In this document: piece by piece, positions 25,340 to 36,633 of the stretch
Numbering within the stretch: the first letter of the stretch is position 1
Layout of the letters: every line of letters begins with the position of its first letter
DNA from: Caenorhabditis remanei
Lineage: Eukaryota; Nematoda; Chromadorea; Rhabditida; Rhabditidae
NCBI RefSeq assembly: GCF_010183535.1
Contig: NC_071329.1
Coordinates: 12,710,001 to 12,774,000 of the forward strand
Length of the DNA stretch: 64,000 nt
Direction: 5' to 3'
The notes under the pieces: generated by a model
Seen by the model: only the letters and a program-made list of their open reading frames with translations
What the model was told of the DNA's origin: nothing
Databases searched by the model: none
Program-made: the position numbers and the translations under genes

Positions 25340-28246
25340 ATGCGTGGAGACAATGAGTATGTAGATGAGGAAATGGATGACGTTTCTACCAGTCATAACG
25401 GCAGAGAAGTAGATACAAACGGCCTGCTGGAGAACTTCATGGTAATAAATTATTTCTCAGAAACTATTAAAATTTATCGTTTTCCAGAATCAAAGAGAGA
25501 ATGCGTCACGTTCTGCTGCTAATAACGAGCGTATAAAGAAGAAAATAGTGATAAAAAATTTCAAAAGTTAGTGAATCGTTTTTCCAACTTTCTGAAATTT
25601 ATTATTTCAGCTTGCTCCTCAAAAGATACACTTGCTGCTGGGTACAATGACATCACTAGTAAGTCAATTTTCACAAACAACGCGCGTGTAATAAATTGTT
25701 TTTTTTTTCAGATGCAGATGGACCTGTCGGAAGAGATTGGGCGGTGTTATCCGACAACGTTTATGCAATTCTTGAAGACAGGAAAACTACCTCAACACTG
25801 GAAATGCTCTTCAGTGTTAGTTTGTTTTAAAAAACATTTTAATAACTTTTGTTGTTTTCAGAAAGTGAGAGCTGTCTGCGATAAAAATCAATCAAAAAAC
25901 CTTTATGATCTGATCGTCGTTATTGTTAATAATTACGCAAAAACGCTCAGAGAATCGTTGAGTTCAGTAGAAGAAGTTCCTCTATTAGAAGACAATTGTG
26001 AACAATATTTGATGAAGTTCGGAAGTATTTGGGAGTCATATCCAATCAAAATTGTGAGTTTTTTCTTTCAATTCCAAAACGAAGAAAATTAATTTCAGAA
26101 TTTGATAAGAAATATTTTCCTCTATCTCGATCGAATTGCGTTGAGTTCTACTGATTCTGAGATTGTTCCGTTGTGGGAAAGCTTCATGCAAATCTTCCAA
26201 AAAGCGTTCTTTCCGGATGTTTTCAAAGAATTCAAAACGATTAAATTGTTCAGTGCACTTTATATGGCAATGCAAAAAATGATGGGAAAATATCCGGTTG
26301 ATAGTCCGCTGAAAAGTCTCACTGACATGTTGCAAACAGTTCATGTAGGAGAAGTATTTGCTAATTTTCTATTAACTCAGTTGAGAGAACATTACAATAA
26401 AGAAAGAATTGAGAAAGTCCCAAATATGACGGTTAGTTTTAAAATCATTCGACGAAAAGTAACTGTTCACTTTTTCAGTGTAACGAGTACATGACATACG
26501 CAGAAGATCAAATCAATCGTTATTCAGAACTTATAAGATCGAGTTTCGATGAGCCACTTGCTGTGAGAGAGGTTCGAACAACAATCACAAATTGTTTGAT
26601 TCAACAAGCTGTTCCTGAAATTCTAACGCATGATTTCGATGCTCTTCTCAATTCTGGAAACATAGTGGATATCAGCAGAATGTTTGATTTATGTCGTCAG
26701 TGTATTGGAGGAGAAGATGAAGTTCGTGCACAGTTCTCGAAATATATGAGAACTAGAGGAGAACAACTTATCACTACTTGCCCGGACAACGAACTTGTTA
26801 CGGAACTTCTTGCCTTTAAGAAGAAAATTAATGTCATCAGTAAGTTATTTTCAAACAATCTAAATATAATATTTGTGAAAAACATTTTTTACAGTGGCTG
26901 GAGCTTTCCACACAGCAAACGATCCAACCAAAATGAGACAATGTCTCTCCGATGCATTTGAATTCTTTGTGAACAAGAATGTCGACCGAGCTGCTGAACT
27001 CATATGTAAGCTTATCAAGTATGGAATTTCAGACAATTATTATTTTCCAGCTAAGCACTTCCATACTCTCCTTCACAGTGGAAATAAGCATGTAACAGAC
27101 GAGCGAACTCTCGATCAAATGGTTGATGATGCCATCGTTTTATTCCGTTTCCTTCGTGGAAAAGATGTATTTGAAGCATATTATAAAAGAGGTCTTTCAA
27201 AGAGACTTTTCCTCGAGAGAAGTGCTTCTGTTGATGCAGAAAAAATGGTTTTATGTAAGCTGAAAACGGAATGTGGAGCCGGATTCACATATAAGCTGGA
27301 AGGAATGTTCAAAGATATGGATGCTTCTGAGAATCTTGGACAACTCTTTGTCAAGCATCTCGCACATATGAACAAAGAGAAAGTCAATTTCACAGCTAGA
27401 GTCATTACACCGGAATACTGGCCAACTTATGAAACGTTTGAGATAAATGTTCCGAAAGAAATGAGAGACACTCTCACTGACTATCAAGATTTTTATCGCC
27501 TTCAACATGGTAATCGTAATGTTAGATGGCACCATGGACTAGCTTCGGCTGTTGTTTCTGCTGAGTTCCGACCAGATTTCAAGAAAGAATTAGTGGCGAC
27601 AATGTATCAGACAGCTATTCTTCTCCTTTTTAATAAATGTGAAACGTGGACTGTTGCTGAAATGGTGGACTGCACCAAGATCCCAGAAGTGGAAATCGTT
27701 AAGAATATTGTGGCTCTGATTGGAGGTCGCGACAGACCGAAGATCTTGACTATGATTAGCGATGCGTCTACCGGAAAGGTTCGTTGCATTTTAACAATTC
27801 ACAATCTATAGTCTTTTTTCAGAAAGAAAATATATTGGAAACTGTAAAAGTATCAAAATTCACAGTAAACTCAAACTTCAACGACAAACGTTGTCGTATT
27901 CGAATCACTCAAGTTAATATTAAAACACCAGTCGAAGAGAAGAATGATGTCGAGCAGGAAGTCAATCAGGATCGACAATCTCATATTGATGCAGCTGTGG
28001 TACGAATCATGAAGACTCGTAAAGCGATGACACACTCAGAGCTTATGACAGAAGTTGGACAACAGTTAAAGTAAGTTTTCTGGTAGATGAAATAATAGTT
28101 TGTTCAAAAAATCCGTCTCATCCCTCATATTTCTCAGGTTCCCAGTGAAAGCAGCCGATATCAAGAAGCGTATCGAGGGACTCATCGAACGTGATTACTT
28201 GTCTCGTGATCCTGAAGATGCAACAAAGTATCGATATGTTACGTGA
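25340..28246 (+). CDS. cul-4: CUL-4, cullin scaffold of CRL4 ubiquitin ligases
   Basis: Eleven exons (25340-25441, 25488-25566, 25611-25658, 25712-25815, 25862-26053, 26099-26431, 26479-26839, 26895-27005, 27051-27778, 27823-28070, 28138-28246) give 804 residues in one frame. After an acidic N-terminus the [10 protein letters not shown] segment opens the cullin repeat region. The cullin homology domain includes the [11 protein letters not shown] stretch that binds the RING protein. The C-terminal winged helix holds VRIMKTRK, whose Lys750 is the predicted neddylation site, and ends ATKYRYVT as cullins do. CUL-4 with DDB-1 degrades the replication factor CDT-1 and prevents re-replication. The ATG chosen lies 9 nt after TATTCCAG, consistent with trans-splicing; a longer N-terminus cannot be excluded. 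brf-1 follows 383 nt downstream on the same strand. Confidence 0.95.
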
Positions 28247-28629
28247 TTCTTCTGATACCTCCCGATTATTTTTCCCATTTTCCTCCACCGGTCTCTCTTT
28301 CTATCTCGTTGCCTGTTCATTCTAAAGTTCATTATATTTCCCATTGTTCAACTGTGTTCTTTTTTGTTTATTTTTTAACTGTGGAGATTTTATTTGTCAT
28401 AGATTAAAATGTATCATATTTTTCTTTTCCTCTCTCTCAATTTCTTCTATTGCTCTGCTACTGATTATCCATTTTCTCATACATCCAGTGATTTTGGAGT
28501 GAATATGTTTTCCGAAATGTTCTGTTTTCTTACTTTTATCAAACCGGTGAGGACAAACCGACTTCGTTATTTTATTGGTTTATTATTGTCTTTATATACG
28601 AAGACACATATTTTTAGAAGCAGATAGAA
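28247..28629 (+). other. cul-4/brf-1 intergenic spacer
   Basis: 383 nt, pyrimidine-rich, holding the cul-4 3' UTR. TTTTTAG at 28611-28617 lies 12 nt before the brf-1 ATG and is a likely trans-splice acceptor, so the two genes could be one operon. I saw no other element. Confidence 0.5.
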
Positions 28630-31267
28630 ATGGTAAGAACGTGCTCCAATTGCGGAAGCGCGGAAATCGACGAAGATGCGGCTAGAGGAGATGCCACATG
28701 CACAGTCTGTGGAACAGTTCTTGAAGAATCCATTGTTGTTACTGAAAATCAGTTTCAAGAACGAGCTGGTGGCTCCGGACACACTTTAGTTGGTTAGAGA
28801 AACAACTAGTAATGAATCTCATTTGAAATCTATTTCAGGACAATTCGTTTCGGCCGAACGTGCTGCAGCTAACAACTTTAATGGAATGGGATCGCAAGAA
28901 TCAAGAGAAATGACATATGCGAAAGGAAGAAAAGTGATAGATGAGTTGGGAAGTCAGCTTCGTATCAATGCACATTGTATGAACACTGCATTCAATTTCT
29001 TCAAAATGTGTGTTTCCCGAAATTTAACACGAGGAAGAAACCGATCATCTGTCGTTGCTGTTTGTCTGTACATAACTTGTCGTCTCGAAAATACTGCACA
29101 TTTATTGCTAGATTTCAGTGATGTTACACAGGTATACTTTTGGAATACATTGGTCCCTGTTTTAACTCATAAATTTCCAGATTAACGTGTTCGATTTAGG
29201 AAGAAATCTTAATTTCATTGCACGTTCTCTTCGTATCAATCTTCCAGCAACCGATCCATGTCTTTATATCATTCGATTCGCATGTGTTCTGGATTTTGGA
29301 GATAAGCAAAAAGACATTGTTACTCTTGCAACTCGTCTTGTTCAAAGAATGAAAAGAGATTGGATGTCGACCGGAAGACGGCCAACTGGAATTTGTGGAG
29401 CTGCACTTCTTATTGCTGCCAGATCAATGAACTTCAATCGATCAATCAATGATATTGTACGTGTTGTGCATATCAGTGAAAGTGTCATAAGAAAACGACT
29501 TGATGAGTTCAGTCAAACACCATCTGGAAGTTTAACGATAGATGAATTTTCTACTGTTGATTTGGAACATAGCGAAGACCCACCAGCTTATCGAGAAGCA
29601 AGACGTAGAGCTCGTGAGGAACAGTTGAGAAAAGAAGCAGAACAGGCTGAATCAATGAAAGATCAATTAGGAGAAATGGAAGCTCACGTGGAAGCAGCGC
29701 TGGACAAAAAGAGAAAAGAGAAGTTCTCAAAAAGTCCATATGCGAAATTGATCAGTGAAGGTTTAGGTAAGTATTTCGAATAAGAGCTGGAGATATTCAC
29801 TGAAAAAGATTCGGAGAATTCAGGTTTGGAAAAAGGTGCAGACGAAATGGTGCGCAACGAGATTCTCAATTCTGTATTTGATGCAGTGGACGAAGAGCCA
29901 TGGTTGGTTTCTTCTTGATAACATTAATTTTATGATTTTTTTCAGTTCCTCCAATTCTCTGGAAAAGTACGATAAATATCGTCCATCTTTGGAATCTCTC
30001 GGGATCAAACCATCTCAAGTTTCACAAGAATTGCCAAGAATATCCAGTGTACCAGTTGGTGATATCGATGAAGAAATCTCTGATTCAGAAATAGATTCAT
30101 ATATTCTAACGGAAAGTGAGGTGGCAATCAAAACAGATTATTGGATGAAAGCAAATGGAGACGTGATGAAAGCTATCGAGGAGAGAAGAAGAGAGCGTGA
30201 AGTGAATGGAGATGTTAAAAAGAAACGAAAGAGTACACGAAAAACGGAGACAGTTTGTACTTCCGCAGCGAGTGCTGTTGAGAAAGTGATTGCGGAGAAG
30301 AAGTTGTCGAATAAAGTCAACTATGAGATGTTGAAAGATTTGGAGACACTGGGAGTGAAAAAGCAATATAATGAAGACACCGCTGTACCGATTCATCAAA
30401 TGATCAAAGTTGAATCATTGGCTGTCACTCCAGAAAATATGACAAAAAGTGAGAGAATGGCCCGTGTCAAAAATCTGAGAACCGCATCGGGAGGGTCTGC
30501 AATTGAAAGACTACGTAATGCATTCAATCTGAAAGAAGAAGTTCTTGATGTGGTTAAAACTCCTACGAAAACCCCTGCACAACCACTCATTCTAAAGAAA
30601 GAAGTTACCGATTCTCCAGCTGTTTCTTCCAACTCCGAAGTTACTGTTGTAGCCGAGAAGCCATCAGCAGTCCCGCCAGCCAAATCAAGATATTCAAAAA
30701 TGAAACCAATTATTGGAGCAAAGAAACTCGCTTCGGTAAGTTAGATTTTCTGTTGTCTCATTATACCTATATTTTTCAGCTAGCTGATGTTAAGAATGTC
30801 CCACAACTCACTGAAACCTCAAAACCGATCGAAGCTCCTCCTCCAACTGAAACACAAGCTCCTGTCGATTCGGTTCCGTCGAAACCAACTATCAAAACTG
30901 AAGTTAAAAACCCAACAAAGGTTGTAAGCTCAACGCCTGAGGTCAGCAAAGAACCAGTGGTTATCAATACTAAAACTGAAGTAAATTTCAACAAAAACTA
31001 AACGAGTATAACGCTTTCTCTTTTCAGAGTTCTCATGTTGAACCACAACCATCCACATCGTCTGAGCCAGCTGTTGAAACGAAACCAGCTGTGACTGTCA
31101 AATCGAGATATGCAAAGGCAAAGCCTAATGTCAAGTTGACAAAGCCAAAGGTCACTTTGATGATTTTCTTCGCATGATATTAATATGCCTAATTTCAGAC
31201 TGCTGCTACTGAAGCTGTGAAAGAGACCGCGTCTGGAGAACCAACCGCCAAGCGAGCCAAGAGTTGA
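28630..31267 (+). CDS. brf-1: BRF-1, TFIIB-related subunit of TFIIIB (RNA polymerase III)
   Basis: Eight exons (28630-28792, 28839-29131, 29181-29766, 29824-29902, 29946-30735, 30780-30980, 31028-31150, 31199-31267) give 767 residues. A zinc ribbon opens the protein (C5, C8, C24, C27). Two cyclin-fold TFIIB repeats follow (about residues 75-265), the second with TGICGAALLIAARS. A Glu/Lys-rich coiled segment comes next, then the conserved BRF1 block around SDSEIDSYILTESEV and YWMKANGD, which binds TBP and BDP1. The tail is Lys/Pro/Thr-rich with repeated SRYxKxKP motifs (about 610-620 and 730-740). BRF-1 recruits Pol III to tRNA and 5S genes. AATAAA at 31575-31580 is the likely polyadenylation signal. 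Confidence 0.95.
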
Positions 31268-31574
31268 TTATCTCTATTTGTATTATGAACTCTTTTCTTT
31301 TCATTTCTATTGGCTTCCTCCCACATTTATTCTGCTTTACAAGAATTCACCTAGGTCATTCCCTTCTAGTTCTTTTTCTAATTAACTCTTCGATAATACT
31401 GGTTTTTTTTCAATTCTAACACGAAACGTTCTCACTTCGATTTCTTCGAATACTGTTTTTCTTTGTTTTGCTGCTGATATTGTTATGGATTTTCAACTCT
31501 TATGTTTACTTTTCCACTACACTCAAAAGCTGTTGTTATTTCTATTCTGCTTTCTGCATATATAATGTTTATGA

Positions 31575-31580
31575 AATAAA
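31575..31580 (+). terminator. polyadenylation signal of brf-1
   Basis: AATAAA about 310 nt after the brf-1 stop codon on the same strand. It is the only perfect signal in this spacer on the plus strand. Confidence 0.55.
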
Positions 31581-31590
31581 CTCAAATCGA

Positions 31591-31596
31591 TTTATT
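31591..31596 (-). terminator. polyadenylation signal of mrpl-14
   Basis: AATAAA on the minus strand, about 48 nt past the mrpl-14 stop codon. Confidence 0.55.
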
Positions 31597-31643
31597 CATC
31601 AAAAAAAGAAATAACAATAAGTCTAGCTATAAAAAAACTTTTT

Positions 31644-32157
31644 TCAAATGTACTTGTTTGCCAACGCGAGAACCTTCGAGAACTGTACATTTGCACGATT
31701 GGCCATCAGTTTCGTCGGAATCGGTGCAGTGATTCTATTGCCGAGTGGGTTTCCTTCTTCATCAAGCAGAACAATCATATTTTGATCCGTCACTGGCACT
31801 CCGTGTTTTCGATAATGTACATGGGTGTTCGCACCGACGACGTACGCTTTTCTCATTTGACCACGAATTGCAACTAGAATCTGAAAATTCGAGAATTATA
31901 AATGTTTAATCAATGAATATGTTAACCTTGTCTCCAAGTTCGGCATGTGGCATGTGCTTAGCACGTCTTCCTTGTTTGTAGACGTGAATGCAGTACGGTA
32001 GTTTTCCAGTCGTATCGGCTTCCTTTCCAAGAGCAGAGTTGTCAACAACATTCAATCGTGTTCGACGATGAATTCCCATGCTCGGTGCTCTGGTTCGATG
32101 CTTGGACAACTCGTATCTGTACAGGTTCCTGCTTTTAATTTTACTGTCGCGGAACAT
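31644..32157 (-). CDS. mrpl-14: mitochondrial ribosomal protein uL14m (L14)
   Basis: Two exons, 32157-31927 and 31880-31644, give 155 residues. After a basic N-terminus, TRLNVVDNSALGKEAD is the L14 family signature. GDKILVAIRGQMRKA spans the exon junction, and NMIVLLDEEGNPLGNRITAPI matches the C-terminal half of L14. The Arg/Lys-rich start with few acidic residues suits mitochondrial import. The protein sits at the subunit interface of the large mitoribosomal subunit. It lies 75 nt downstream of the DUF5522 gene on the same strand, with a polyadenylation signal between them, which looks like an operon with the upstream gene. Confidence 0.95.
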
Positions 32158-32186
32158 TTATTCTTGGCACTTGAGGAAAACGTAAC

Positions 32187-32192
32187 TTTATT
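32187..32192 (-). terminator. polyadenylation signal inside the operon spacer
   Basis: AATAAA on the minus strand, about 41 nt after the DUF5522 stop codon and 30 nt before the mrpl-14 ATG. This is the spacing seen between genes of nematode operons resolved by SL2 trans-splicing. Confidence 0.55.
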
Positions 32193-32232
32193 CTTATAAC
32201 TACTAAACATAAACTAATTTGCAACAATGATT

Positions 32233-32990
32233 TCAAGTATAAAAGGCTCCATTCCACACTTTCTGAGACCGAATTTCTTCTTTAGCATTGACCATTTCGT
32301 ATGCACAATGCCGACATCCACTTCCACAACACTTCCCTCTTTTTAAATGATGGGAAATCGTGAAAACAGTGTATCCGGTTTTTGGATCCAGGTAAGTCAA
32401 CTTTCGATCGTTGATAGCTCTCATATGTGCCATATGAATCGTTCTTTCTTCACTTGTCAACCCATCGTAATTTACCCAAGGAACTTTGGCTTTATTGACA
32501 GCGGCTTCAAACAACGTATAGTTTGTTAATAATTCTCCTTTCTTGTGCTCAACGAGTTCATAGCCGGGACCCGTCGATTTGGGTTTGTAGTAAATCGGAG
32601 CAGCATTTGCTTTGGAAAGGGTGATGCCCTGTTTAGTCACAATGACATCGCTATTATCAGTGTTCGAAGACTCGAGAGACGACAATTCATCAGGCTTTGT
32701 GGAGAAGTGGCGACTGCAAAGAGAACTGTTACAACCATTCGCTGTGTTGGTTTAGAAACATAACTTTATAATTTTTCAAACTACAGGCTTACAGTTGTAA
32801 CAATTCCCTAGCAGAAAAAAGAAAAAAAAAGAATATCTACATTTTCCTCAGTGCCAAGACTTGTTATTTATACTCACTCAGGTTGTGGCCACCATCTGCC
32901 AGAAGCGCTGCATCTCGAAGCGACGGTGGTGTTGAAGACGTTCGATAGTAGTCGAGAGAGCATTCCGCTGCTGCTCGGTAGGTTAGCCAT
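32233..32990 (-). CDS. DUF5522-type cysteine-motif protein, probably mitochondrial
   Basis: Two exons, 32990-32878 and 32713-32233, join in phase (CCT GA|T CGC) to give 197 residues. The N-terminus is rich in Arg, Ser and Leu and ends near RHFSTKPDEL, like a mitochondrial presequence with a cleavage region. Residues 166-174 read CCGSGCRHC, preceded by HLKRGK, the conserved cysteine cluster of the DUF5522 family. Its molecular role is unknown; the four cysteines and histidine suggest metal or cluster binding. The ATG lies 2 nt after a TTTCAG acceptor, fitting SL1 trans-splicing of the first gene in an operon with mrpl-14. A small plus-strand gene starts 175 nt away, so the promoter may be bidirectional. 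Confidence 0.8.
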
Positions 32991-33165
32991 ACCTGAAACG
33001 TTAAATACTTGAAGTCTGATATCATACATTGAAAAAAGAAAAATTAAAGAAAAAGTGAGATGTCTCAAATTCTACGCGCAAATGCGTAGTTTAGGCGGCC
33101 CGTGTTTGCACAACAAACATTTTGAATGACGACAATTGCTGTTGCAGCTTTTTGACATCGAAGAA

Positions 33166-33433
33166 ATGGAGTGTGCCAAATTGATGCTCTTTTTCATTTT
33201 GATTTTTTTTTTCAATTCAACTGAAAGAAAAAAGACTTCCAGAGATAATCATCCAGAACATGCGAAAGTATGTACGTGCCGAATAGACAACTTGGAGGCG
33301 GCATCTCGGACAACCATCGACGTCGCGATCAGGTATTGTTAATTTTTAAAAGAGTTTTTGGTATTGATTTTGCCCAAATTCTTCGAGCAGCTTCGATAGA
33401 AAAGCATCCTTGTCATCGTGCTTGATGCTATAA
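33166..33433 (+). CDS. putative small secreted protein
   Basis: Two exons, 33166-33332 and 33391-33433, spliced with GTATTG and a GAGCAG acceptor, give 69 residues. The first ~18 residues after MECAK are strongly hydrophobic (Leu/Phe/Ile) and look like a signal peptide or an anchor. They are followed by a basic RKKTSRDNH stretch and HAKVCTCRIDNLEAAS. There is no known domain. The second exon is short and its acceptor is not perfect, so the 3' end is uncertain. It is divergent from the DUF5522 gene, with 175 nt between the start codons. Confidence 0.4.
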
Positions 33434-34677
33434 TTCTGTTTCAAAGGATCGTTTGCTTCCTTTTGCCATTTTTCTATTCAAAACCAACTGAACATCAATA
33501 CTTCAAGCGTTCAAGATACATCCACTCAAATTCTCCATTTTCCATCTATACAGCGATTCTCGAAATTGTGTTTTGAGATGAAATAAGCTCTTAGCGTCTC
33601 TTGACTCTTTCTCTTATGCAATTTCTTCAAAACACAATGTGCTCTGCACCTTGTGTCGTTGGTGTGCCACCCACCAATCCCCTTTTGAAGAAGACTCTTT
33701 CTCAATTCTTGTCTGCGTCTCATCTCATTCTTCTCTTTTAAATTTTGCCTATTACATAGGTGTTGTCGATAACTTGTAGGGTAATATATGAAATAGTATG
33801 AAAAGGAGAGAGGCGTAGATAGAGAAGGTAAAAATTCAAGGAGGTTTGGCAACAGTCGGCTAGGTTTTCAGTTACTCAAACTTAATCCCATTTCTTGACA
33901 AAAAAACGTAATCGATTATAACTTTTTCGGGATGAACTAATTCTTAATCTTGTCTATTTTCGTTTTGATTTGATAAGGCAGCTTCACGTTTCCGGTCGGT
34001 CTCTACATATTTTTTCTGGTTTCTTTGTGGTTTCTTGAATGTTTTTTCAAACGAAATTCCTATGAATGAATTTCGACTCAAAACTGAATTTTATAACTTT
34101 CAACAAAAACTAAGTCGAACAAACATGATCTTTAAAAATTAAAACTCGTTAACACTGTCATGTGTTTATTCATTAAATTATTTTCCTTTTAAAGAAAGAC
34201 TGAATCAAATCACAAACATACAAAATCTCTTCCAAGGATACGATCACAAATCATGAGTTTCTAGCAAAAGTCAATAAAAATGAGTTCGGTTTTCTACAAA
34301 ATTGTTTCGACCAATGTTTACATTTCAACAGATGCATTTCTCTTTCATTGTCCGTTTTCCACTCCAGTTAAATTTCTCGAAGGATCATTTACAAAATTGT
34401 ATAGCATAGTATTTTTCTAATAGGTCGAACATTGTTCAATCTATTTTCATGTTTCTTCTGAAGCAGTCCATCATTTCCAAAGATTTGCTTCTCATTTTCT
34501 CGCCCTGTCCTTCTCGCGTGCTTCGTTATCAAACGGGCAGCTGTATGGCGCCTCGCTTTGTCTTTTTTCCAAACTTTCACTATCAAAAAATGACAGAAAC
34601 ACATCTGTTCATCGCTTCGTAACCTCATTATCATTCAATCAAAGTTCCAGAAACAAGCGAACGTGGCACTTCGAATC
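33434..34677. other. intergenic region upstream of cnep-1
   Basis: 1.2 kb of mostly AT-rich DNA. A few short frames on both strands have no domain support. It probably contains the cnep-1 promoter; a pyrimidine-rich block stands at 33.55-33.73 kb. Confidence 0.45.
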
Positions 34678-35725
34678 ATGACGTCGTTCGCACAGTACGT
34701 CTTCTATCTTCTATCCGGATTGTTCAACTTCTTTCTACTGTACTTTCGCAAAACGACAAGAGCGGTAAGTTTCCTTTGTTTTATTTTTTTTTAAATCAAC
34801 TTTATTTAATTTCAGTATTGCAAATATCAAGTTGTAAGGTACCACAGCAACATTCCGATGTCTCCGTTAACAACACACCGATTACGTAAGCCTTGAAATA
34901 CTTTTATTTCTGAAACAATTATTATTTTCAGTGTCGGTAAAACGGAAAATCCTTGTTCTCGATCTGGATGAGACGCTCATCCATTCGCATCATGACGGTG
35001 TTCTCCGACAAACTGTGAAACCAGGCACTCCATCAGATTTCACGATACGGGTCAGTGATTAAAAATGTTTTTAACGATTTATATAAAGTATGAATTTTAG
35101 GTTGTAATCGACCGTCATCCAGTGAAATTTTCCGTCCACGAACGTCCCCACGTCGATTATTTCCTCTCGACAGTAAGCCAATGGTAAGTTTTAAAAATAA
35201 ACATTTCTGGTAAAAAAAAACATCTAAAATCCAGGTATGAATTGGTGGTCTTCACGGCGAGTATGGAAGTATACGGATCGTCAGTGGCTGATAAGTTGGA
35301 TCGAGGTCGCGGAATCCTTAAAAGACGGTGAGTTGTTTTTTGTTGAATAAAATCAATAAATGTTCTCTTCAGATATTTCCGTCAACACTGTACAATGGAG
35401 GTTGGTGGTTACACGAAGGATCTGTCTGCGATCCATCCAGATCTCTCAAGTATCTGTATTCTAGACAACTCGCCAGGAGCATATCGAAAATTCCCACGTA
35501 TGTTTTGCATTTAATAATTCTAAAAATTCGCAAGTAGTAAAAAAATTTAAACGAATGTCTTATTTTCCAGACAACGCTATTCCTATTCCATCGTGGTTCT
35601 CCGATCCAAATGACACTTGTCTTCTGAATCTTCTGCCATTCCTCGACGCGTTACGATTCACATCAGATGTGCGAAGTGTGCTCTCACGAAACGTGCAGGT
35701 GGTTCCAGATGGACAGTACTACTGA
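34678..35725 (+). CDS. cnep-1: CNEP-1 (Dullard/CTDNEP1), nuclear-envelope protein phosphatase
   Basis: Seven exons (34678-34764, 34816-34885, 34932-35050, 35101-35183, 35235-35327, 35373-35497, 35571-35725) give 243 residues, the usual Dullard length. An N-terminal hydrophobic helix (about residues 8-25) anchors it in the membrane. Residues 63-67 read DLDET, the DxDxT motif of FCP/SCP phosphatases, with Asp63 as the phosphate acceptor. VVFTAS lies in motif II, and [12 protein letters not shown] plus the [19 protein letters not shown] block complete the HAD fold. The family enzyme dephosphorylates lipin at the endoplasmic reticulum and nuclear envelope, limiting phosphatidylinositol supply and allowing envelope breakdown and repair. 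No operon partner is seen. Confidence 0.95.
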
Positions 35726-36381
35726 TTATAGGCAACGAGAACTTCACACCGTAGTATTCTTCTCATATCTCAATTTGCTTCAATCCCTGTCCCAGAATTT
35801 CCCCGTCATCCCTCCCAAATTATATATATTTGTTTCGTCCTCTTTTCAAAAGTCCAAAAAGGGACATTCAACTTTTATCTGAAAGTACCAAAACGGGTTT
35901 TTACACCTTCTCCGTCTCGTTTCGCTGAAAATGTGTGTTTTGTTGGTTCCTGCTAAGTATTGATTGATTCAGAAGAAGGTGTGTACGTTTTAGGTTAGTA
36001 GTTTACAAACATTCTCTCTCGTTTCCACATTTCATTCACCTCTAGAAGTCATTGTTTTCTAGATTCGTACTTATTCTGACTTTTCCTGTACGTCCCTCTT
36101 CCGTTTTCAATTATAACTGCAGTTTTAAATATTTATAGATACATAATTAAATTGACACGTGCTACAAGTTAACTGTACTTCCCTTTGTTCCCTCCCTTCT
36201 CCCATTTTTCTCATTTGGCCACCCACGATCAGTCTTTTTGTATACATATATAAATAATTTATTGATACATTAAATCATCGTCGCCAGAAAACCAAAATCG
36301 ACACATTCACCTCTCCGTCCCATCTAGAATAAGAAACGAGAAAAACAACAGTAGAATAGATTTATTTGATGTTATTATCAC
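35726..36381. other. 3' regions of cnep-1 and the peptide gene
   Basis: 656 nt between two convergent stop codons. AT-rich, with the cnep-1 3' UTR. Short TATA/TAAAT-rich stretches occur near 36.24 kb. No gene recognised. Confidence 0.5.
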
Positions 36382-36633
36382 TCAGTATTCCACGTCGTCC
36401 AGAATATATCTCTTGTGTGTTCCAGCGAATCTGAGCATACGGCATCTGAAATAAATTAAGAAATAGAATGAAGAACTCAATTCAAAAACTCACTTCTCCG
36501 GATAGAAAATGCACCACGATTCGACGGATGGTGCGAGAGCACGAGTGTCTCGATTGACGAGTGGAGTTGGGAACGATGATGATGTGGAAGTGAAGAAGGC
36601 GAGAAGCAAGACGAAAACGTGGAATACGTTCAT
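36382..36633 (-). CDS. secreted peptide precursor with a Cys-x6-Cys ring
   Basis: Two exons, 36633-36494 and 36445-36382, joined by a 48-nt intron, give 67 residues. Residues 1-20 are a clear signal peptide (hydrophobic VFVLLLAFF core). Residues 41 and 48 are the only cysteines and enclose six residues (IFYPEK), so a small disulphide ring is likely. A dibasic Lys58-Arg59 lies 10 residues after the ring, and single Arg residues precede it, so proprotein convertases could release a peptide of about 25-30 residues. A C-x6-C ring is also found in allatostatin-C/somatostatin-like peptides, but sequence similarity outside the spacing is weak. A neuropeptide or peptide hormone is my inference. Confidence 0.7.

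Larger units (their letters stand above)
31268..31643. other. 3' ends of convergent brf-1 and mrpl-14
   Basis: 376 nt between two stop codons. Contains the brf-1 3' UTR and two opposing polyadenylation signals about 10 nt apart, so the transcripts abut or overlap. Confidence 0.55.
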
